This document shows positions 1-9,565 of a stretch of DNA of 64,000 bases, piece by piece. This DNA is from JADJPL01 sp040382095 (GTDB lineage Bacteria; Bacteroidota; Bacteroidia; Chitinophagales; Saprospiraceae). Below the pieces are notes generated by a model. It searched no databases, was not told the origin of the DNA, and saw only the letters and a program-made list of their open reading frames with translations. Positions within the stretch are counted from its first letter, which is position 1. Each line of letters opens with the position of its first letter. The stretch covers positions 1 to 64,000 of the forward strand of contig JBEIGB010000007.1 of NCBI GenBank assembly GCA_040382095.1. Direction: 5' to 3'. The position numbers were made by a program, and so were the translations under genes.

Positions 1-225
1 ATTAACAAATAGTATTGATTTTCAAAAATATATGTTATTTAAACCCCATATTCTTCCCTTTTGTCCGGTGGAACAATCCCTGTATTCTTGTTGACCCCGT
101 GGGCACCCACACCGTCCCACGGACCAGAATAGTATACCGCAGGGCTGCAGCATAAATATTATGCCGCCCACTGTATCCTGATAAATATTTGATTAGTGGG
201 GATAAAATCAATTCAAAACTTTCTG
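1..225. other. Intergenic, no gene recognised
   Basis: No supported gene. A 7-bp inverted repeat (CCGTGGG at 97-103, CCCACGG at 116-122) is visible. A stretch on the minus strand ending at a TAA at 35-37 stays open for about 60 codons but has no start codon and no motif I recognise. Confidence 0.4.
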
Positions 226-374
226 AGGTTGTGTAAAAAATATTCCGCCGCCTATGGCGGCGAAAGAAAGTTTTGAAAGAACACTGTTCTAAATGATTTT
301 GCTTCGAAAATCAGTCAGAACAGTGTTCTTTCAAAATGACAAATGAAGGCCTCCGGCCTTTTTACACAACCCCA
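226..374. repeat. Nested palindromic repeat, full-length copy
   Basis: The outer arms are GGTTGTGTAAAAA on the left and TTTTTACACAACC on the right. Inside lie a GCCGCC/GGCGGC hairpin, a central hairpin with perfect 20-bp arms (271-290 and 317-336) enclosing GATTTT/AAAATC around GCTTCG, and a GGCC-TCC-GGCC hairpin. It is the best-defined full copy of the family dispersed through this window. It lies beyond the 3' end of susD, contains no ORF, and has no adjoining transposase. Confidence 0.85.
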
Positions 375-482
375 TAAAAAACGCCTATTTCATTGATTTT
401 GCTTCGAAAAATCAATGAAATAGGCGTTCCAATAAAATATTCTTTGGCATCGAATGCCACCAGAAGATTTGTGAAACAACCT
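375..482. repeat. Nested palindromic repeat, second tandem copy (partial)
   Basis: This unit follows the first directly. It has a perfect 21-bp hairpin (380-400 and 408-428) with the same GATTTT-GCTTCG apex but a different stem sequence. It ends in a degenerate AAACAACCTC outer arm. The left GC-rich hairpin is missing. Confidence 0.7.
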
Positions 483-625
483 CAAGCGAGATTTTATTCA
501 AAATCTTCTGAAAATATCAACTTTTTATGCTTGCCCCAGCCCCAAAGCCAGGTCAAACCAATCTCGGAATGACGATAATCCAGCCACAGTGCCCGGCATC
601 CCGGTAAACAAGCGAACCATTCCCC

Positions 626-681
626 CGTCTCCCGTCCACCGTCCACCGTCCACCGTCTCCCGTCCACCGTCTCCCGTCTCA
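626..681. repeat. 7-bp tandem array overlapping the susD stop
   Basis: Eight consecutive heptamers of two main types, CGTCTCC (U) and CGTCCAC (V), run in the order U V V V U V U and then CGTCTCA. The last unit contains the susD stop codon (679-681), so the array forms the immediate 3' untranslated region of susD. Heptameric short tandem repeats of this style are known between genes in cyanobacteria and some other bacteria. Units differ by two bases and some neighbours are identical, which fits slippage or unequal exchange. Confidence 0.85.
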
Positions 682-2052
682 ACCGTTCTTATAAATATCC
701 CAGTTCACCTCAGCCTGAGGATGTGGGAACTGCTTGAAAATCGTCCCTTTGTCATAAGACGTAGGGATTTCATTCAGCTTGTTGTAACGGCGGGCGTCAA
801 TCCAACGGTGTCCCCATGGTTCTGCCCAGAGTGAATAGCGGCGCTGGTACAAAATCTCGTTGATGAGGGCCTGAGCCGTAGTGGCACCAGTATAGTTGCC
901 GATTCCCGCAGCATTGCGGATGATATTGATTGCAGTAACAGCATCTGCCGTTTGGTTCAGGTTGGCATGTGCCTCTGCTTTCAACAGAATCAGCTCTTCA
1001 TTTCGGATGAACGGGATCGGCGTAGTATTCGACGGCCAGCGGGCATCCTGATGTGTAGCGGACAGCGGTGTTGCGTCAGTTGTAACGACTACAGGCGTAG
1101 TCCTTCTGAAAAACTTCCTGGTCACGCGGTTGTCACCGGGCGTAGCATCGTCAATCATAGAAGGATGCACCACGATAATCGTGTTGACTGCTGCGTTAGG
1201 CAGATAAAACAATGGATTGAACCCATCTGGCGGGCCGACGAAAGGATGTGCAGGTCCGCGGTCGAGCTGGCCAGTCAGGTTTATGAAGGAGCCGTTCAGT
1301 GCGGTCAATACGCCTTGCCAGTCTTTGCGATAAGCATTGAGGCGGGCAAGGATAGCCTGGTTAACCTGGCGGAGCGCAGGGAGCGTTGTAAACCCGGTGA
1401 AGCCCGGTGTCAACCTGAGCGGGAAATTACCAGTTCCTGCAGCTGCGAAATCCTGGTCTGCCTGATCCAAAAGACCCTTCATGTAGTTCAAGGCGTCTTC
1501 GTATTTGACGAAAGGTCCTGGGTTGAGCGGGTCTTTCACATCAATACGGATTCCGTTTTCATACACAAAATTGGCTGGGATCATGAACTGATAGCCCTGG
1601 ATCATTTTTGCAAAGCCAGTGACCGCCTTTTTCTCTGCATCGGTAAGGAAAGGGGAACCACCGGTCGAATTAATCAGGATATCTGCCTGTTTGATTGCCT
1701 GATAAGGAGTGGCCCAGGAGCCGCCACCTGATACCCCAAAGCCAAAGTAGGCGCGATCGGGCACACGCCCTGCCTGGCCAAGCCAGTCGGTCTGAAACCG
1801 GGGATCAGAAGCGTTGAGGTACCAGATTTCACGGCCAAAAGTATTCCAGGCCTGGGAAATGTTGGTCACATAACCGCGATGTGCCGCCTCAAGCCCGGTA
1901 AGCAGGAACTGCACTTGCTCACGCGTAGCGTTCGTACCTACACTGGCAAGAGAAGGGTTGTTGGGATCCACCACTTCCTCCAGATGCAGGGGGTTGCAGG
2001 CAGACAAGCCCAAAACAACAGGCAACAGAATATATTTTGATAATTTTTTCAT
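679..2052 (-). CDS. SusD/RagB family outer-membrane nutrient-binding lipoprotein
   Basis: The protein has 457 residues. It begins with a lipoprotein signal (lipobox LSAC, Cys19) followed by the NPLHLEEV stretch usual after the SusD cysteine. The C-terminal half carries the family pattern: ELILLKAEAHANL, a run ending INIIRNAAGIGNY, then QRRYSLWAEPWGHRWIDARR. SusD proteins sit on the cell surface as a lid over a SusC channel and hand it an oligomeric nutrient. The gene starts 18 bp after the susC-like gene, so the two form one unit. No glycoside hydrolase, sulfatase or anti-sigma factor is nearby, so the substrate cannot be inferred. Its stop lies in a heptamer repeat array. Confidence 0.93.
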   Translation of the reverse strand: MKKLSKYILLPVVLGLSACNPLHLEEVVDPNNPSLASVGTNATREQVQFLLTGLEAAHRGYVTNISQAWNTFGREIWYLNASDPRFQTDWLGQAGRVPDRAYFGFGVSGGGSWATPYQAIKQADILINSTGGSPFLTDAEKKAVTGFAKMIQGYQFMIPANFVYENGIRIDVKDPLNPGPFVKYEDALNYMKGLLDQADQDFAAAGTGNFPLRLTPGFTGFTTLPALRQVNQAILARLNAYRKDWQGVLTALNGSFINLTGQLDRGPAHPFVGPPDGFNPLFYLPNAAVNTIIVVHPSMIDDATPGDNRVTRKFFRRTTPVVVTTDATPLSATHQDARWPSNTTPIPFIRNEELILLKAEAHANLNQTADAVTAINIIRNAAGIGNYTGATTAQALINEILYQRRYSLWAEPWGHRWIDARRYNKLNEIPTSYDKGTIFKQFPHPQAEVNWDIYKNG

Positions 2053-2070
2053 GTTTCAGTTGGTTTGGAT

Positions 2071-5040
2071 TTAAAAATCGAAATTGAGGTGGAAGAAAAT
2101 CCTTCTCGGCGTAGGATATGGTGCGATGTCCACGTTGTTGGCGACTGCTTGTGCACCAAAAGTAGAGGTTTCCGGATCGTAGCCGAAATAGTCGGTAGAG
2201 AGGAACACGTTATTGGCTGAAGCCCCGATCTTGATTGCCTTGAAGGCTCCGTTGAACAGGCTAGACAAAGTCTGCTTCGGGAAGGTATAGTACAAACCCA
2301 CCTCGCGGATCTTTACGAAGCTTGCATCCATGACCCAACGACCGGCATTGTTGTAGGGCGCCGGGTCGCGCTGCCGTCCGTTCGGAATCCCATCGCCGTT
2401 AGCATCTTCAAACCAGCCTTTGGTAGTACCCCCGCCATCCGTAAGGAAAGCAGAAAGGTTGATATTGTCGCCGCCTTGTTTCCAATCCACCAGTACAGAA
2501 AGTTCCAGGTTCTTCATAATATTGAACGAGTTGAAGAACGACATATTGAAGTCAGGCTGGTTGTCGCCCCATATCGTAAAGCCACCTGGGTTCTGTGTAT
2601 TCACCGGCGTACCCACAATCGTAGTCGGGGCATAGCCCTGTGCGTAGAGGAAAGTACCAAGCCCGGAACCAAAAGCACCGGAGAGGTATGTCGGAATACC
2701 CAACCTGGTCAGCATCACGCGGTTTCTCCAGAAGAGCACACGGGTGAACCAACGGAACTTGGCCATATCGACCGGCGTACCGGAAAGCCCGAGTTCCAGA
2801 CCCTTGTTCTGTAATTCCGCTTCGTTGCTTGGCGTGCTGCTCACCCCCGTAGAAGGCGCAAGGCTCAGGTTCTGAATATTGTTTTGCGTGTTTTTGACAT
2901 AGTAAGTCGCCTCCAGTGCAATACGGTTGTCGAAGAAGCCGGCATCTACACCGAATTCAAGTTCCGCTGCGCGCTCAGGAAGGATACCAGTATTCCCAAT
3001 CTGTGAAGAAACTACGGAACCCAGCAGACCACCGATGTTGGCGCCGCCGAGCGAGGTGAAGGTCGCACCAAAACCAACAGGGCCCGAGGTTTCTCCGTAA
3101 GCGATGCGCGGCTTGAACTGGCTGATCGGCTTGATTTTCCAAAAATCGAAATTGGCAAGGTTCAACGCGAGCGATGCGCGCGGGAAAGCATAGAGCTGCG
3201 TGGGATCGCCATTGAGCGTGGACTTATCCCAGCGGATACCCACGGTACCAATGATCTTATCGTCAAAGTTGGCTTCCTGCTGCAGGAAAACACCCGCTTC
3301 GCTGATGCTGCTGACGAAGTTTTCGTTGATCTCCTGCACGCTGGCCTGACGCAGGTTGGTCTGGCCGGGTACCAAGCCGCGGCCACGGTTGAAAATGGAA
3401 CTATTGTCGAAGTCCAGGCGTACAATACCCCCCTGACTGCTCAGGTTAAGCTTACCCGCGCTTTTGTTATACACCAACGCAGCCTGGAGGTTGGTATTGG
3501 TGCTTTCCTGACGGCCAACGAGGATATCCCCTGGGTTGGCTTGTGCGCGCTGGAACTGCAGGAACTCCGGCAAATAAACCGTCGTGGAGTTCTGCAAATA
3601 GTCCAGACCTCCAGAAACCGTAGCCTTCAGGTTGCTGGTGTTTGTCTGTAAAAGATCAACAGAAAGGTTGAAAGCCTGTACGAAGCGATTTACTATGGAA
3701 TTGTTGATCCCATGGTCGGTTACCGCTACGGGGTTTTCAGAGAAGTACGGGTTGACCGGATACACGCCCTGGGCATTTGGGCGAAGGTCGAAGTAGCTCG
3801 GCACATAAGCGATGTTGTAGCCGATACTGGCACCCGCGTTGTTCTGGTTTCCGGTAAAACCGCGATCGGTATCCGTTTTGATATAGTTGGAGGATACACT
3901 CAGGCGAATTCGCTTGGAGATTTTGTGGTCGAGGTTGGCGCGGATGGAATAGCGATCGAACCCGGTGTTTTTCACCGTACCGTCCTCAGAAGTGATATTG
4001 CCCGAGACGAAGAACTTGGTCTTGTCATCCCCACCGGCTATGGAGAGGCGGCTATTCAGCAGCGTGGCCTGGTTGTTGTAAAAATAATCTTCGTAATCAA
4101 TGAAGAAGCCCTGCCGGAATCGCTCCAGTTCGACTCCACGGCGTGCCGCAGGGAAGAAGGTGTTGATCTTGTCTTCCGTCCAGACATCTGTACCAAGGAG
4201 ACGGAGCGGAGAAGCCGTACCAATATCCTGGGAGAGGCTAATCGTCGTTTTGCCGGTAGCGCCACGCTTGGTAGTGATGATAATAACCCCTGCATTTGCA
4301 CGCGTACCGTAGATAGCTGCCGCAGATGGGCCTTTCAGAACTTCGATGGTTTCGATATCTGCCGGGTTCAGGTCGGCCAGACGGTTGGCGCCATCATCCT
4401 GGTTAGCACCACCTGCCTGGTTCACCGTGGCGCGGCCTGTCCGCTGAAAAGCGTTGTTGATGTACACACCATCCAGGATGATCAGTGGCTGCGATGCACC
4501 TGCAAGGCTGGAAATACCACGGAGCTGGATAGAAAGACCACCACCCGGAGCGCCGCCGTTGGATCGGATCGTCGCACCGGCGATTTTTCCGTAAAGCGCA
4601 CCGTCCGTTGTCTGAATGGTGGTGGTGCCCACCAGGTCTTTTGCCGATACGGAGGCGACCGCATTGGCGAGGTTAGAACGCTTCACCGAGGAAGCCAGAC
4701 CAGTGATGACCACTTCTTCCAGGTTGGTGGCATCTTCGCGGAGCTGGACATCGAGGACCTTATTGGAGGGTCCTGCCTTCACAGACTGCGTGATGTACCC
4801 CAGGGTGGAAATCACGAGAGTGACTTCATCATTGGTTTCTACGTCAATCGAAAAATTACCGTCCACATCTGCCACGGTACCCTTTGAAGTACCCTGAATG
4901 AGCACGTTAGCAAACAATAAAGGCTCACCGGTCCTTCCATCTTTGATGGTCCCGGTAACCGTGTACTGGGCCATTACATTTCCTGTCAATAATAACAGGA
5001 AGGCCCAAAACCCCATTTTAAGTAATCCTGTTCTTTTCAT
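2071..5040 (-). CDS. SusC/RagA family TonB-linked outer-membrane transporter
   Basis: This 989-residue protein has a signal peptide of about 25 residues ending NVMAQ. A carboxypeptidase-D regulatory-like domain follows (about 26-105, with FANVLIQGTSKGT), then LEEVVITG at 107-114, a plug domain (LIILDGVYINNAF; EVLKGPSAAAIYGTRANAG) and a long beta-barrel. It ends in FHLNFDF, with the terminal Phe typical of BAM-inserted barrels. It imports a nutrient using TonB/ExbBD energy and pairs with the SusD protein directly downstream. The length is normal for SusC and no frame break is visible. It is divergent from the Gfo/Idh/MocA gene across about 270 bp, which may hold both promoters. Confidence 0.95.
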   Translation of the reverse strand: MKRTGLLKMGFWAFLLLLTGNVMAQYTVTGTIKDGRTGEPLLFANVLIQGTSKGTVADVDGNFSIDVETNDEVTLVISTLGYITQSVKAGPSNKVLDVQLREDATNLEEVVITGLASSVKRSNLANAVASVSAKDLVGTTTIQTTDGALYGKIAGATIRSNGGAPGGGLSIQLRGISSLAGASQPLIILDGVYINNAFQRTGRATVNQAGGANQDDGANRLADLNPADIETIEVLKGPSAAAIYGTRANAGVIIITTKRGATGKTTISLSQDIGTASPLRLLGTDVWTEDKINTFFPAARRGVELERFRQGFFIDYEDYFYNNQATLLNSRLSIAGGDDKTKFFVSGNITSEDGTVKNTGFDRYSIRANLDHKISKRIRLSVSSNYIKTDTDRGFTGNQNNAGASIGYNIAYVPSYFDLRPNAQGVYPVNPYFSENPVAVTDHGINNSIVNRFVQAFNLSVDLLQTNTSNLKATVSGGLDYLQNSTTVYLPEFLQFQRAQANPGDILVGRQESTNTNLQAALVYNKSAGKLNLSSQGGIVRLDFDNSSIFNRGRGLVPGQTNLRQASVQEINENFVSSISEAGVFLQQEANFDDKIIGTVGIRWDKSTLNGDPTQLYAFPRASLALNLANFDFWKIKPISQFKPRIAYGETSGPVGFGATFTSLGGANIGGLLGSVVSSQIGNTGILPERAAELEFGVDAGFFDNRIALEATYYVKNTQNNIQNLSLAPSTGVSSTPSNEAELQNKGLELGLSGTPVDMAKFRWFTRVLFWRNRVMLTRLGIPTYLSGAFGSGLGTFLYAQGYAPTTIVGTPVNTQNPGGFTIWGDNQPDFNMSFFNSFNIMKNLELSVLVDWKQGGDNINLSAFLTDGGGTTKGWFEDANGDGIPNGRQRDPAPYNNAGRWVMDASFVKIREVGLYYTFPKQTLSSLFNGAFKAIKIGASANNVFLSTDYFGYDPETSTFGAQAVANNVDIAPYPTPRRIFFHLNFDF

Positions 5041-5313
5041 TCGCTTGATATTTGATGATTTTTATCTCACAAAGAAAAGAAAGTAATGCTAAATTTCACA
5101 TAAGGATTACTTTTGTTTTTTCTGAAACATAAAAAAACGTGGGACATTTGGCAAGGAAGAGGTCATTTGATATAAAAAAGCGCTAAAGTTTTTATATTGA
5201 CCCCTGTTTCAGATTTTTTTACACTCGCCTTGTTGCAACGGATTGGCGTGGGCAAAAAGAGCCATTTTCAGCCCGCGATGATAGCAGCGCGACAGGTCTC
5301 ATACTCAAATGAT

Positions 5314-6774
5314 ATGAAGAAGCAGAAAACATCCATGCCACAGGAATCGCGCAGAAAATTTATCCGTGATGGGGTGACTGCGCTCGCGGCATTTACAATT
5401 GTGCCGCGCAGCGTACTCGGCAGGGGCTTTGTAGCACCCAGCGACAAGCTCCAGATTGCCGGCATTGGCGCCGGAGGAAAAGGGGAAAGCGATCTTTGGA
5501 GCTTCCATCAAAGCGGAAAAGCCGATATTGCTTTTCTCTGCGATGTAGATACCCGCCAGCTCGCCAAAAGCAAGGCCAGATATCCCAATGCCAAAATCTA
5601 TGCCGACTATCGGGAAATGCTCGACAAAGAACATAAAAATATTGACGCCTGCTCCGTTTCTACGCCCGACCACATGCATGCCGTACAGGCGATGGCCGCC
5701 ATGCAACTCGGAAAGCACGTCTATGTCCAGAAACCATTGACCCACGATATCTATGAAGCCCGTATGCTTACCGAAGCGGCCCATCGCTACAAAGTCGTCA
5801 CCCAGATGGGTAACCAGGGTGCTTCGGGCGATGGTGTCCGGCAACTGGTAGATTGGCACAACGCAGGCATCATCGGGGACGTCCATACGGTCTATTGCTT
5901 TACCGACCGTCCCGTCTGGCCGCAAGGGATTGCCTGGCCGGCTCAAAAACAGGCGATTCCCACAGAACTCAACTGGGACCTCTGGCTAGGCACCGCTCCC
6001 TTCAGAGACTATGTGGATAACCTGGTACCCTTCAACTGGAGGGGCTGGTGGGATTACGGGACAGGGGCGCTCGGCGATATGGCCTGCCATATTATGGGGC
6101 CAATATTCGCCGTCCTCGGCCTGGGATACCCGGAATCGGCAGAATGCAGCGTGGCCAACGTCTTTCTCAGGAACTGGACGGCGGAGTACACCCCCGACTG
6201 TGCGCCGGTCGCCTCACACATCATCCTTAGATTTAAAGGAAAGCCAGGCAAACCCGATATCAAAGTCCATTGGATGGATGGTGGGATCCAGCCCGAACGC
6301 CCCGAAGAACTCGGCCCAAACGAGGTGTTTGGCGATGGTGGCAATGGCGCGTTGTTTATCGGAACTAAGGGGAAAATGATGTGCGGCACTTACGGCGCCC
6401 GTCCCCATCTGCTCCCAACTACCCTGACAAAAGAAACAAAAGTACCACAAACCGTGGCCAGGGTCCCAAAAGGGGAAGGTGGGCATTACACCGCCTGGGT
6501 AGAAGCAAGTATCGCCGGCTATGGCAGCGAGGCCGCCAACAACCTGAGTTCTAATTTCGATCTCGCAGGCCCGCTCACGGAAAGCATCCTAATGGGTAAT
6601 CTCGCCATCCGCAGCTATTATATCCAAAAGAAAAAGTCCAACGGTACTGTGGAATATCCCGGCCGCAATATCAAACTGCTGTGGGATGGACCAAACATGA
6701 AAATCACCAACTTTGACGAAGCCAACCAGTTCGTCAAACGCACGTACCGCGAAGGCTATAGCCTCGGGATGTAA
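5314..6774 (+). CDS. Tat-exported Gfo/Idh/MocA family NAD(P)-dependent oxidoreductase
   Basis: From ATG 5314 the protein has 486 residues. I prefer this start to an ATG at 5197 because it places a Tat signal (SRRKFIRDGVTALAAF, RR at 13-14) at the N terminus. The Rossmann segment QIAGIGAGGKG is at about 47-57, and VQKPLTHDIYEA matches the family's [EQ]KP nucleotide-binding motif. Such proteins oxidise or reduce sugars or cyclitols with a tightly bound cofactor; Tat export fits folding around NAD(P) in the cytoplasm. It is divergent from the susCD pair, so the imported nutrient may be its substrate or the source of it (inference). The exact substrate is unknown. Confidence 0.9.
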   Translation: MKKQKTSMPQESRRKFIRDGVTALAAFTIVPRSVLGRGFVAPSDKLQIAGIGAGGKGESDLWSFHQSGKADIAFLCDVDTRQLAKSKARYPNAKIYADYREMLDKEHKNIDACSVSTPDHMHAVQAMAAMQLGKHVYVQKPLTHDIYEARMLTEAAHRYKVVTQMGNQGASGDGVRQLVDWHNAGIIGDVHTVYCFTDRPVWPQGIAWPAQKQAIPTELNWDLWLGTAPFRDYVDNLVPFNWRGWWDYGTGALGDMACHIMGPIFAVLGLGYPESAECSVANVFLRNWTAEYTPDCAPVASHIILRFKGKPGKPDIKVHWMDGGIQPERPEELGPNEVFGDGGNGALFIGTKGKMMCGTYGARPHLLPTTLTKETKVPQTVARVPKGEGGHYTAWVEASIAGYGSEAANNLSSNFDLAGPLTESILMGNLAIRSYYIQKKKSNGTVEYPGRNIKLLWDGPNMKITNFDEANQFVKRTYREGYSLGM

Positions 6775-6876
6775 TAAGGCAATGAAGCATGACGCATCGG
6801 TATGCTCAGGGGGTTGTCTAAGTGCCCCGCCGCTGCGTCCGGCAATGAAACTAAGTTTCGGAAGAACATAGTTTTT

Positions 6877-6971
6877 CTTGATTTTAATTTGCAAAATCAA
6901 GGGGTTGTGTGAAAAGACTTTTGCCGCCTTCAGTAGTAAATAAGCGGCCAGGGGCTTTTTACACAACCCCC
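6877..6971. repeat. Nested palindromic repeat, rearranged copy
   Basis: A hairpin with CTTGATTTT (6877-6885) and AAAATCAAG (6893-6901) directly precedes an outer-arm pair, GGGGTTGTGTGAAAAG and CTTTTTACACAACCCC. The central hairpin therefore lies outside the arms here instead of between them. The element sits between the convergent 3' ends of the oxidoreductase and the ktrA-type gene. The rest of 6775-7099 holds no gene. Confidence 0.65.
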
Positions 6972-7099
6972 GAAATATCATTTTTCGGTACTGGCCATAC
7001 TGGGCAGTAAAAATGCCTTTTCACACAAACCCAAAATAAAATTTTCGTCGGGGAAGGGCAAACACGATTCTTCTTAACCATCCTCCATCAATATCATCA

Positions 7100-7795
7100 T
7101 TAATCGCCCGTTTCTTCCCGGCACATATTCTCTACATCGTCGTTGCTCCCGAATACGACCAGGATATCCCCTGATTCGAAGCGGGTATCAGGTTTTACCA
7201 CACCTTCTGCGAGCCGGACTACACGATTAATTCCCAGCAAGTTGCGTTTCATGCGCTGGCGGATAAGGGTAACGATATTGAGATTGTAACGGTTGCGCAA
7301 GTCGGCTTCGAGCACTGTTTTGCCAACGAAAGAAGCCGGCAGGCTCAGCTCTACTACGGAGTGGTTATGGTCCACATCGAAGGTTTCTATCGCCGTACGC
7401 AGGTTCAGTTTCTTCGCCAGTCGCTCGGCTGCATCCTGCTCGGGGTGCAGAATCTCCGTAATCCCCATCGCTTCCAGCACGGTGTCATGCGTAGGAGATA
7501 TCGAACGGCTGATAACCCGGTTCATCCCAAGCGTCTTCAGGTTAGCAGTAGTCAAAATCGAGGCACCTTCGTTTTCCCCAATACTCACGATCGCAATATC
7601 TGTATCCCGAAGTGGAAGTGTACGCAGGGCCGGAAGACTGGTTGCGTCCAGGCAGATAGCGTGTACGACCTGATCTTTAATGAGATCCACTTTCTCCTGG
7701 CTCTTGTCCACCGCAATGACTTCGTGTCCCATTTCGGTCAGCAACATGACCAGGGAAGCGCCAAAATTTCCAATGCCGAATACCATTATTTTCAT
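7100..7795 (-). CDS. ktrA: Potassium uptake regulatory subunit, TrkA/KtrA family
   Basis: This 231-residue cytoplasmic protein has an RCK N-terminal Rossmann domain with GIGNFG at 7-12 and an acidic residue at the end of the second strand (AVDKS, Asp30), which indicate NAD(H)/ATP binding. A TrkA-C domain covers about 140-225 (VVELSLPASFVGKTV; ESGDILVVFGSNDDV). A single RCK unit of about 220 residues is KtrA-like; E. coli TrkA has two. It would gate the membrane subunit encoded 30 bp upstream. The pair belongs to an operon that begins with the secreted protein gene at 9566-11551. Confidence 0.93.
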   Translation of the reverse strand: MKIMVFGIGNFGASLVMLLTEMGHEVIAVDKSQEKVDLIKDQVVHAICLDATSLPALRTLPLRDTDIAIVSIGENEGASILTTANLKTLGMNRVISRSISPTHDTVLEAMGITEILHPEQDAAERLAKKLNLRTAIETFDVDHNHSVVELSLPASFVGKTVLEADLRNRYNLNIVTLIRQRMKRNLLGINRVVRLAEGVVKPDTRFESGDILVVFGSNDDVENMCREETGD

Positions 7796-7825
7796 CTTAG
7801 CTTTTTTTCAGAAATACCGTTGCAC

Positions 7826-9562
7826 TTAGTTGAGCAATACAGACTCCTCCGGATATCGGTAGGGAAGGTATCCCGACTGCCGCAAAATACCAATTAACAG
7901 GTTGATGGAACCCACTCTGCCGATAAACATCATGGCAATCAGCACCCATTCCCCCGCGTCACTGAACCTGGCAGTGGCCCCAAGACTCAAACCCACTGTA
8001 CCATAAGCGGAAAATACCTCAAACACGATTGCCTGAAAACCGATTTCCTCATCGGTAAATGCCAAAAGGACAATTCCGATTCCTATAAAAAGAATGGACA
8101 GAATAATGATGGCCAACGCCCGGTGGACGGAATGCCAGGGAATCTCGCGGGTACCCAGCTCGATCCTGTTCTTCGACCTTCCAACACTCAGGATATTCAG
8201 CAGGGCCAGTGCAAAAGTACTCGTCTTGATCCCGCCACCCGTGGAAGCCGGGGATGCACCCACCCACATCAAAAAGATCGTGAGCATTACCGTCGGAAGT
8301 GCAAGCTCTGCCATATTTACGTTATTGAACCCGGCAGTCCTCGGGGTAACACTGCCGAAAAACGATACCGTCAGCTTGCCCCAGAAGCTCTGGTGCTCCC
8401 GGAGCGTATTATGGCATTCCATTACATAAAACAATATGGTACCCATTACAAGCAGTACTCCTGTAGTGTATAATACGATCTTGGTATTCAGGGTAACCAG
8501 CCTGGCCGTAGTATGATATTTAGCCGACTTCAGGATGAAACGCAGGTAAATATTGCTCGCCTTCTCCAAAATATATCTGAAAATATTGAAAATGATATTA
8601 AAACCCAACCCGCCAAAAATGATGAGCAGTGCAACAATCCAGTGCAGGGAATAAGCAAAGCGATATCCGCTTTCGTACAGATTATTGGTCAGGGTAGAAA
8701 AACCGGCATTGCAAAAGGCCGAAACCGAATGGAAAAGAGCAAAAAAAGCCCTTTCCTCCAACTGCAGGCCATGCCCTTCCGGCATACTGAAAAAAATCAG
8801 CAGTGCACCGATCAACTCAATGCCAAGGGTAAAGCCGATGATCTTCATGGCAAGTTCAATCAACCCTCCAAGGTTCTCAGAACTCAGAAAATCTTTCACG
8901 TAGAGCTTTTCCTGAAACGAAGCCCCTCCGGTGAAAAAGTAGGCAAAAAAAGTGGTGAGGGTCAACACGCCGAGGCCTCCCAATTGGATCAACACCATGA
9001 TAATCACCTGACCCATCCGGGTAAAATCCCGCCCCGTATCCAATACCGCCAATCCCGTGACGCATACCGCACTGGTCGAGGTGAATACCGCATCGGTAAA
9101 GGAAATTCCTGAAACCGTAGCATTCGGCAGCTTCAGCAGCAGTGCACCGGAAAGAATCAGGAGCAAAAAGCTACCGGCAAAAACAATCCCCGGCGAAAGC
9201 GATTTGACATACAGCCGCCGGACATAAACGGCAAGTTCAAAAAATGCGAGCAGCAGAACGTTTGCTGTAAATAACCCCTCGTGACGCACCACGGCATCAA
9301 AAAAAGTCTCCATCCCCAAGCCCCAGGTGTAGAGGATAATCAAAAGCGTCGCGAAAGGCAGCGCCAGGCGGATAAAACTGAGCAGGTTGCCCCGTACTTT
9401 CGAAACCACCAGATGGTACAATTCGAACGCGCTGAATATGCCGATAATATAGAAGTACCCGCGCAGCAGAAGGCGCTGCTGCTGAGGATCCTGGTCAAAC
9501 CCAAAATCGTAAATCAGCAACAATACCGAAAATACCGTCAACAGGGTGTACATCAAACGCAT
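7826..9562 (-). CDS. ktrB: Potassium transporter membrane subunit, TrkH/KtrB family
   Basis: The 578-residue membrane protein shows four pore-loop filter segments: SAVCVTGLAVLD, SAFCNAGFSTL, VTPRTAGFNNV and SAYGTVGLSLG, each with the filter glycine. The core (about 125-578) matches KtrB/TrkH. The first 120 or so residues are extra and hydrophobic, with about four predicted membrane spans. It imports K+ (probably Na+-coupled) under control of the RCK subunit encoded 30 bp downstream. The upstream gene ends only 3 bp before this start, indicating co-transcription. Confidence 0.93.
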   Translation of the reverse strand: MRLMYTLLTVFSVLLLIYDFGFDQDPQQQRLLLRGYFYIIGIFSAFELYHLVVSKVRGNLLSFIRLALPFATLLIILYTWGLGMETFFDAVVRHEGLFTANVLLLAFFELAVYVRRLYVKSLSPGIVFAGSFLLLILSGALLLKLPNATVSGISFTDAVFTSTSAVCVTGLAVLDTGRDFTRMGQVIIMVLIQLGGLGVLTLTTFFAYFFTGGASFQEKLYVKDFLSSENLGGLIELAMKIIGFTLGIELIGALLIFFSMPEGHGLQLEERAFFALFHSVSAFCNAGFSTLTNNLYESGYRFAYSLHWIVALLIIFGGLGFNIIFNIFRYILEKASNIYLRFILKSAKYHTTARLVTLNTKIVLYTTGVLLVMGTILFYVMECHNTLREHQSFWGKLTVSFFGSVTPRTAGFNNVNMAELALPTVMLTIFLMWVGASPASTGGGIKTSTFALALLNILSVGRSKNRIELGTREIPWHSVHRALAIIILSILFIGIGIVLLAFTDEEIGFQAIVFEVFSAYGTVGLSLGATARFSDAGEWVLIAMMFIGRVGSINLLIGILRQSGYLPYRYPEESVLLN

Positions 9563-9565
9563 ACA

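Noticed and set aside
35..216. Minus-strand open stretch of about 60 codons
   Set aside because: No start codon and no recognised motif; too short to support a gene.
226..482. Palindromic repeats as a CRISPR array or a complete transposon
   Set aside because: The units are unequal, lack regular spacers, have internal symmetry, and no cas gene or transposase is in the window.
494..682. Minus-strand frame of 62 codons (MRRETVDGRRWTVDGG...)
   Set aside because: Its repeated VDG-R pattern is just the 7-bp tandem array read as codons; it has no other gene features.
589..834. Plus-strand frame of 81 codons
   Set aside because: It is built from the same heptamer array and the antisense of susD.
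3712..4887. Plus-strand frame of 391 codons antisense to susC
   Set aside because: It is a shadow of the clear SusC frame and has no recognisable domain.
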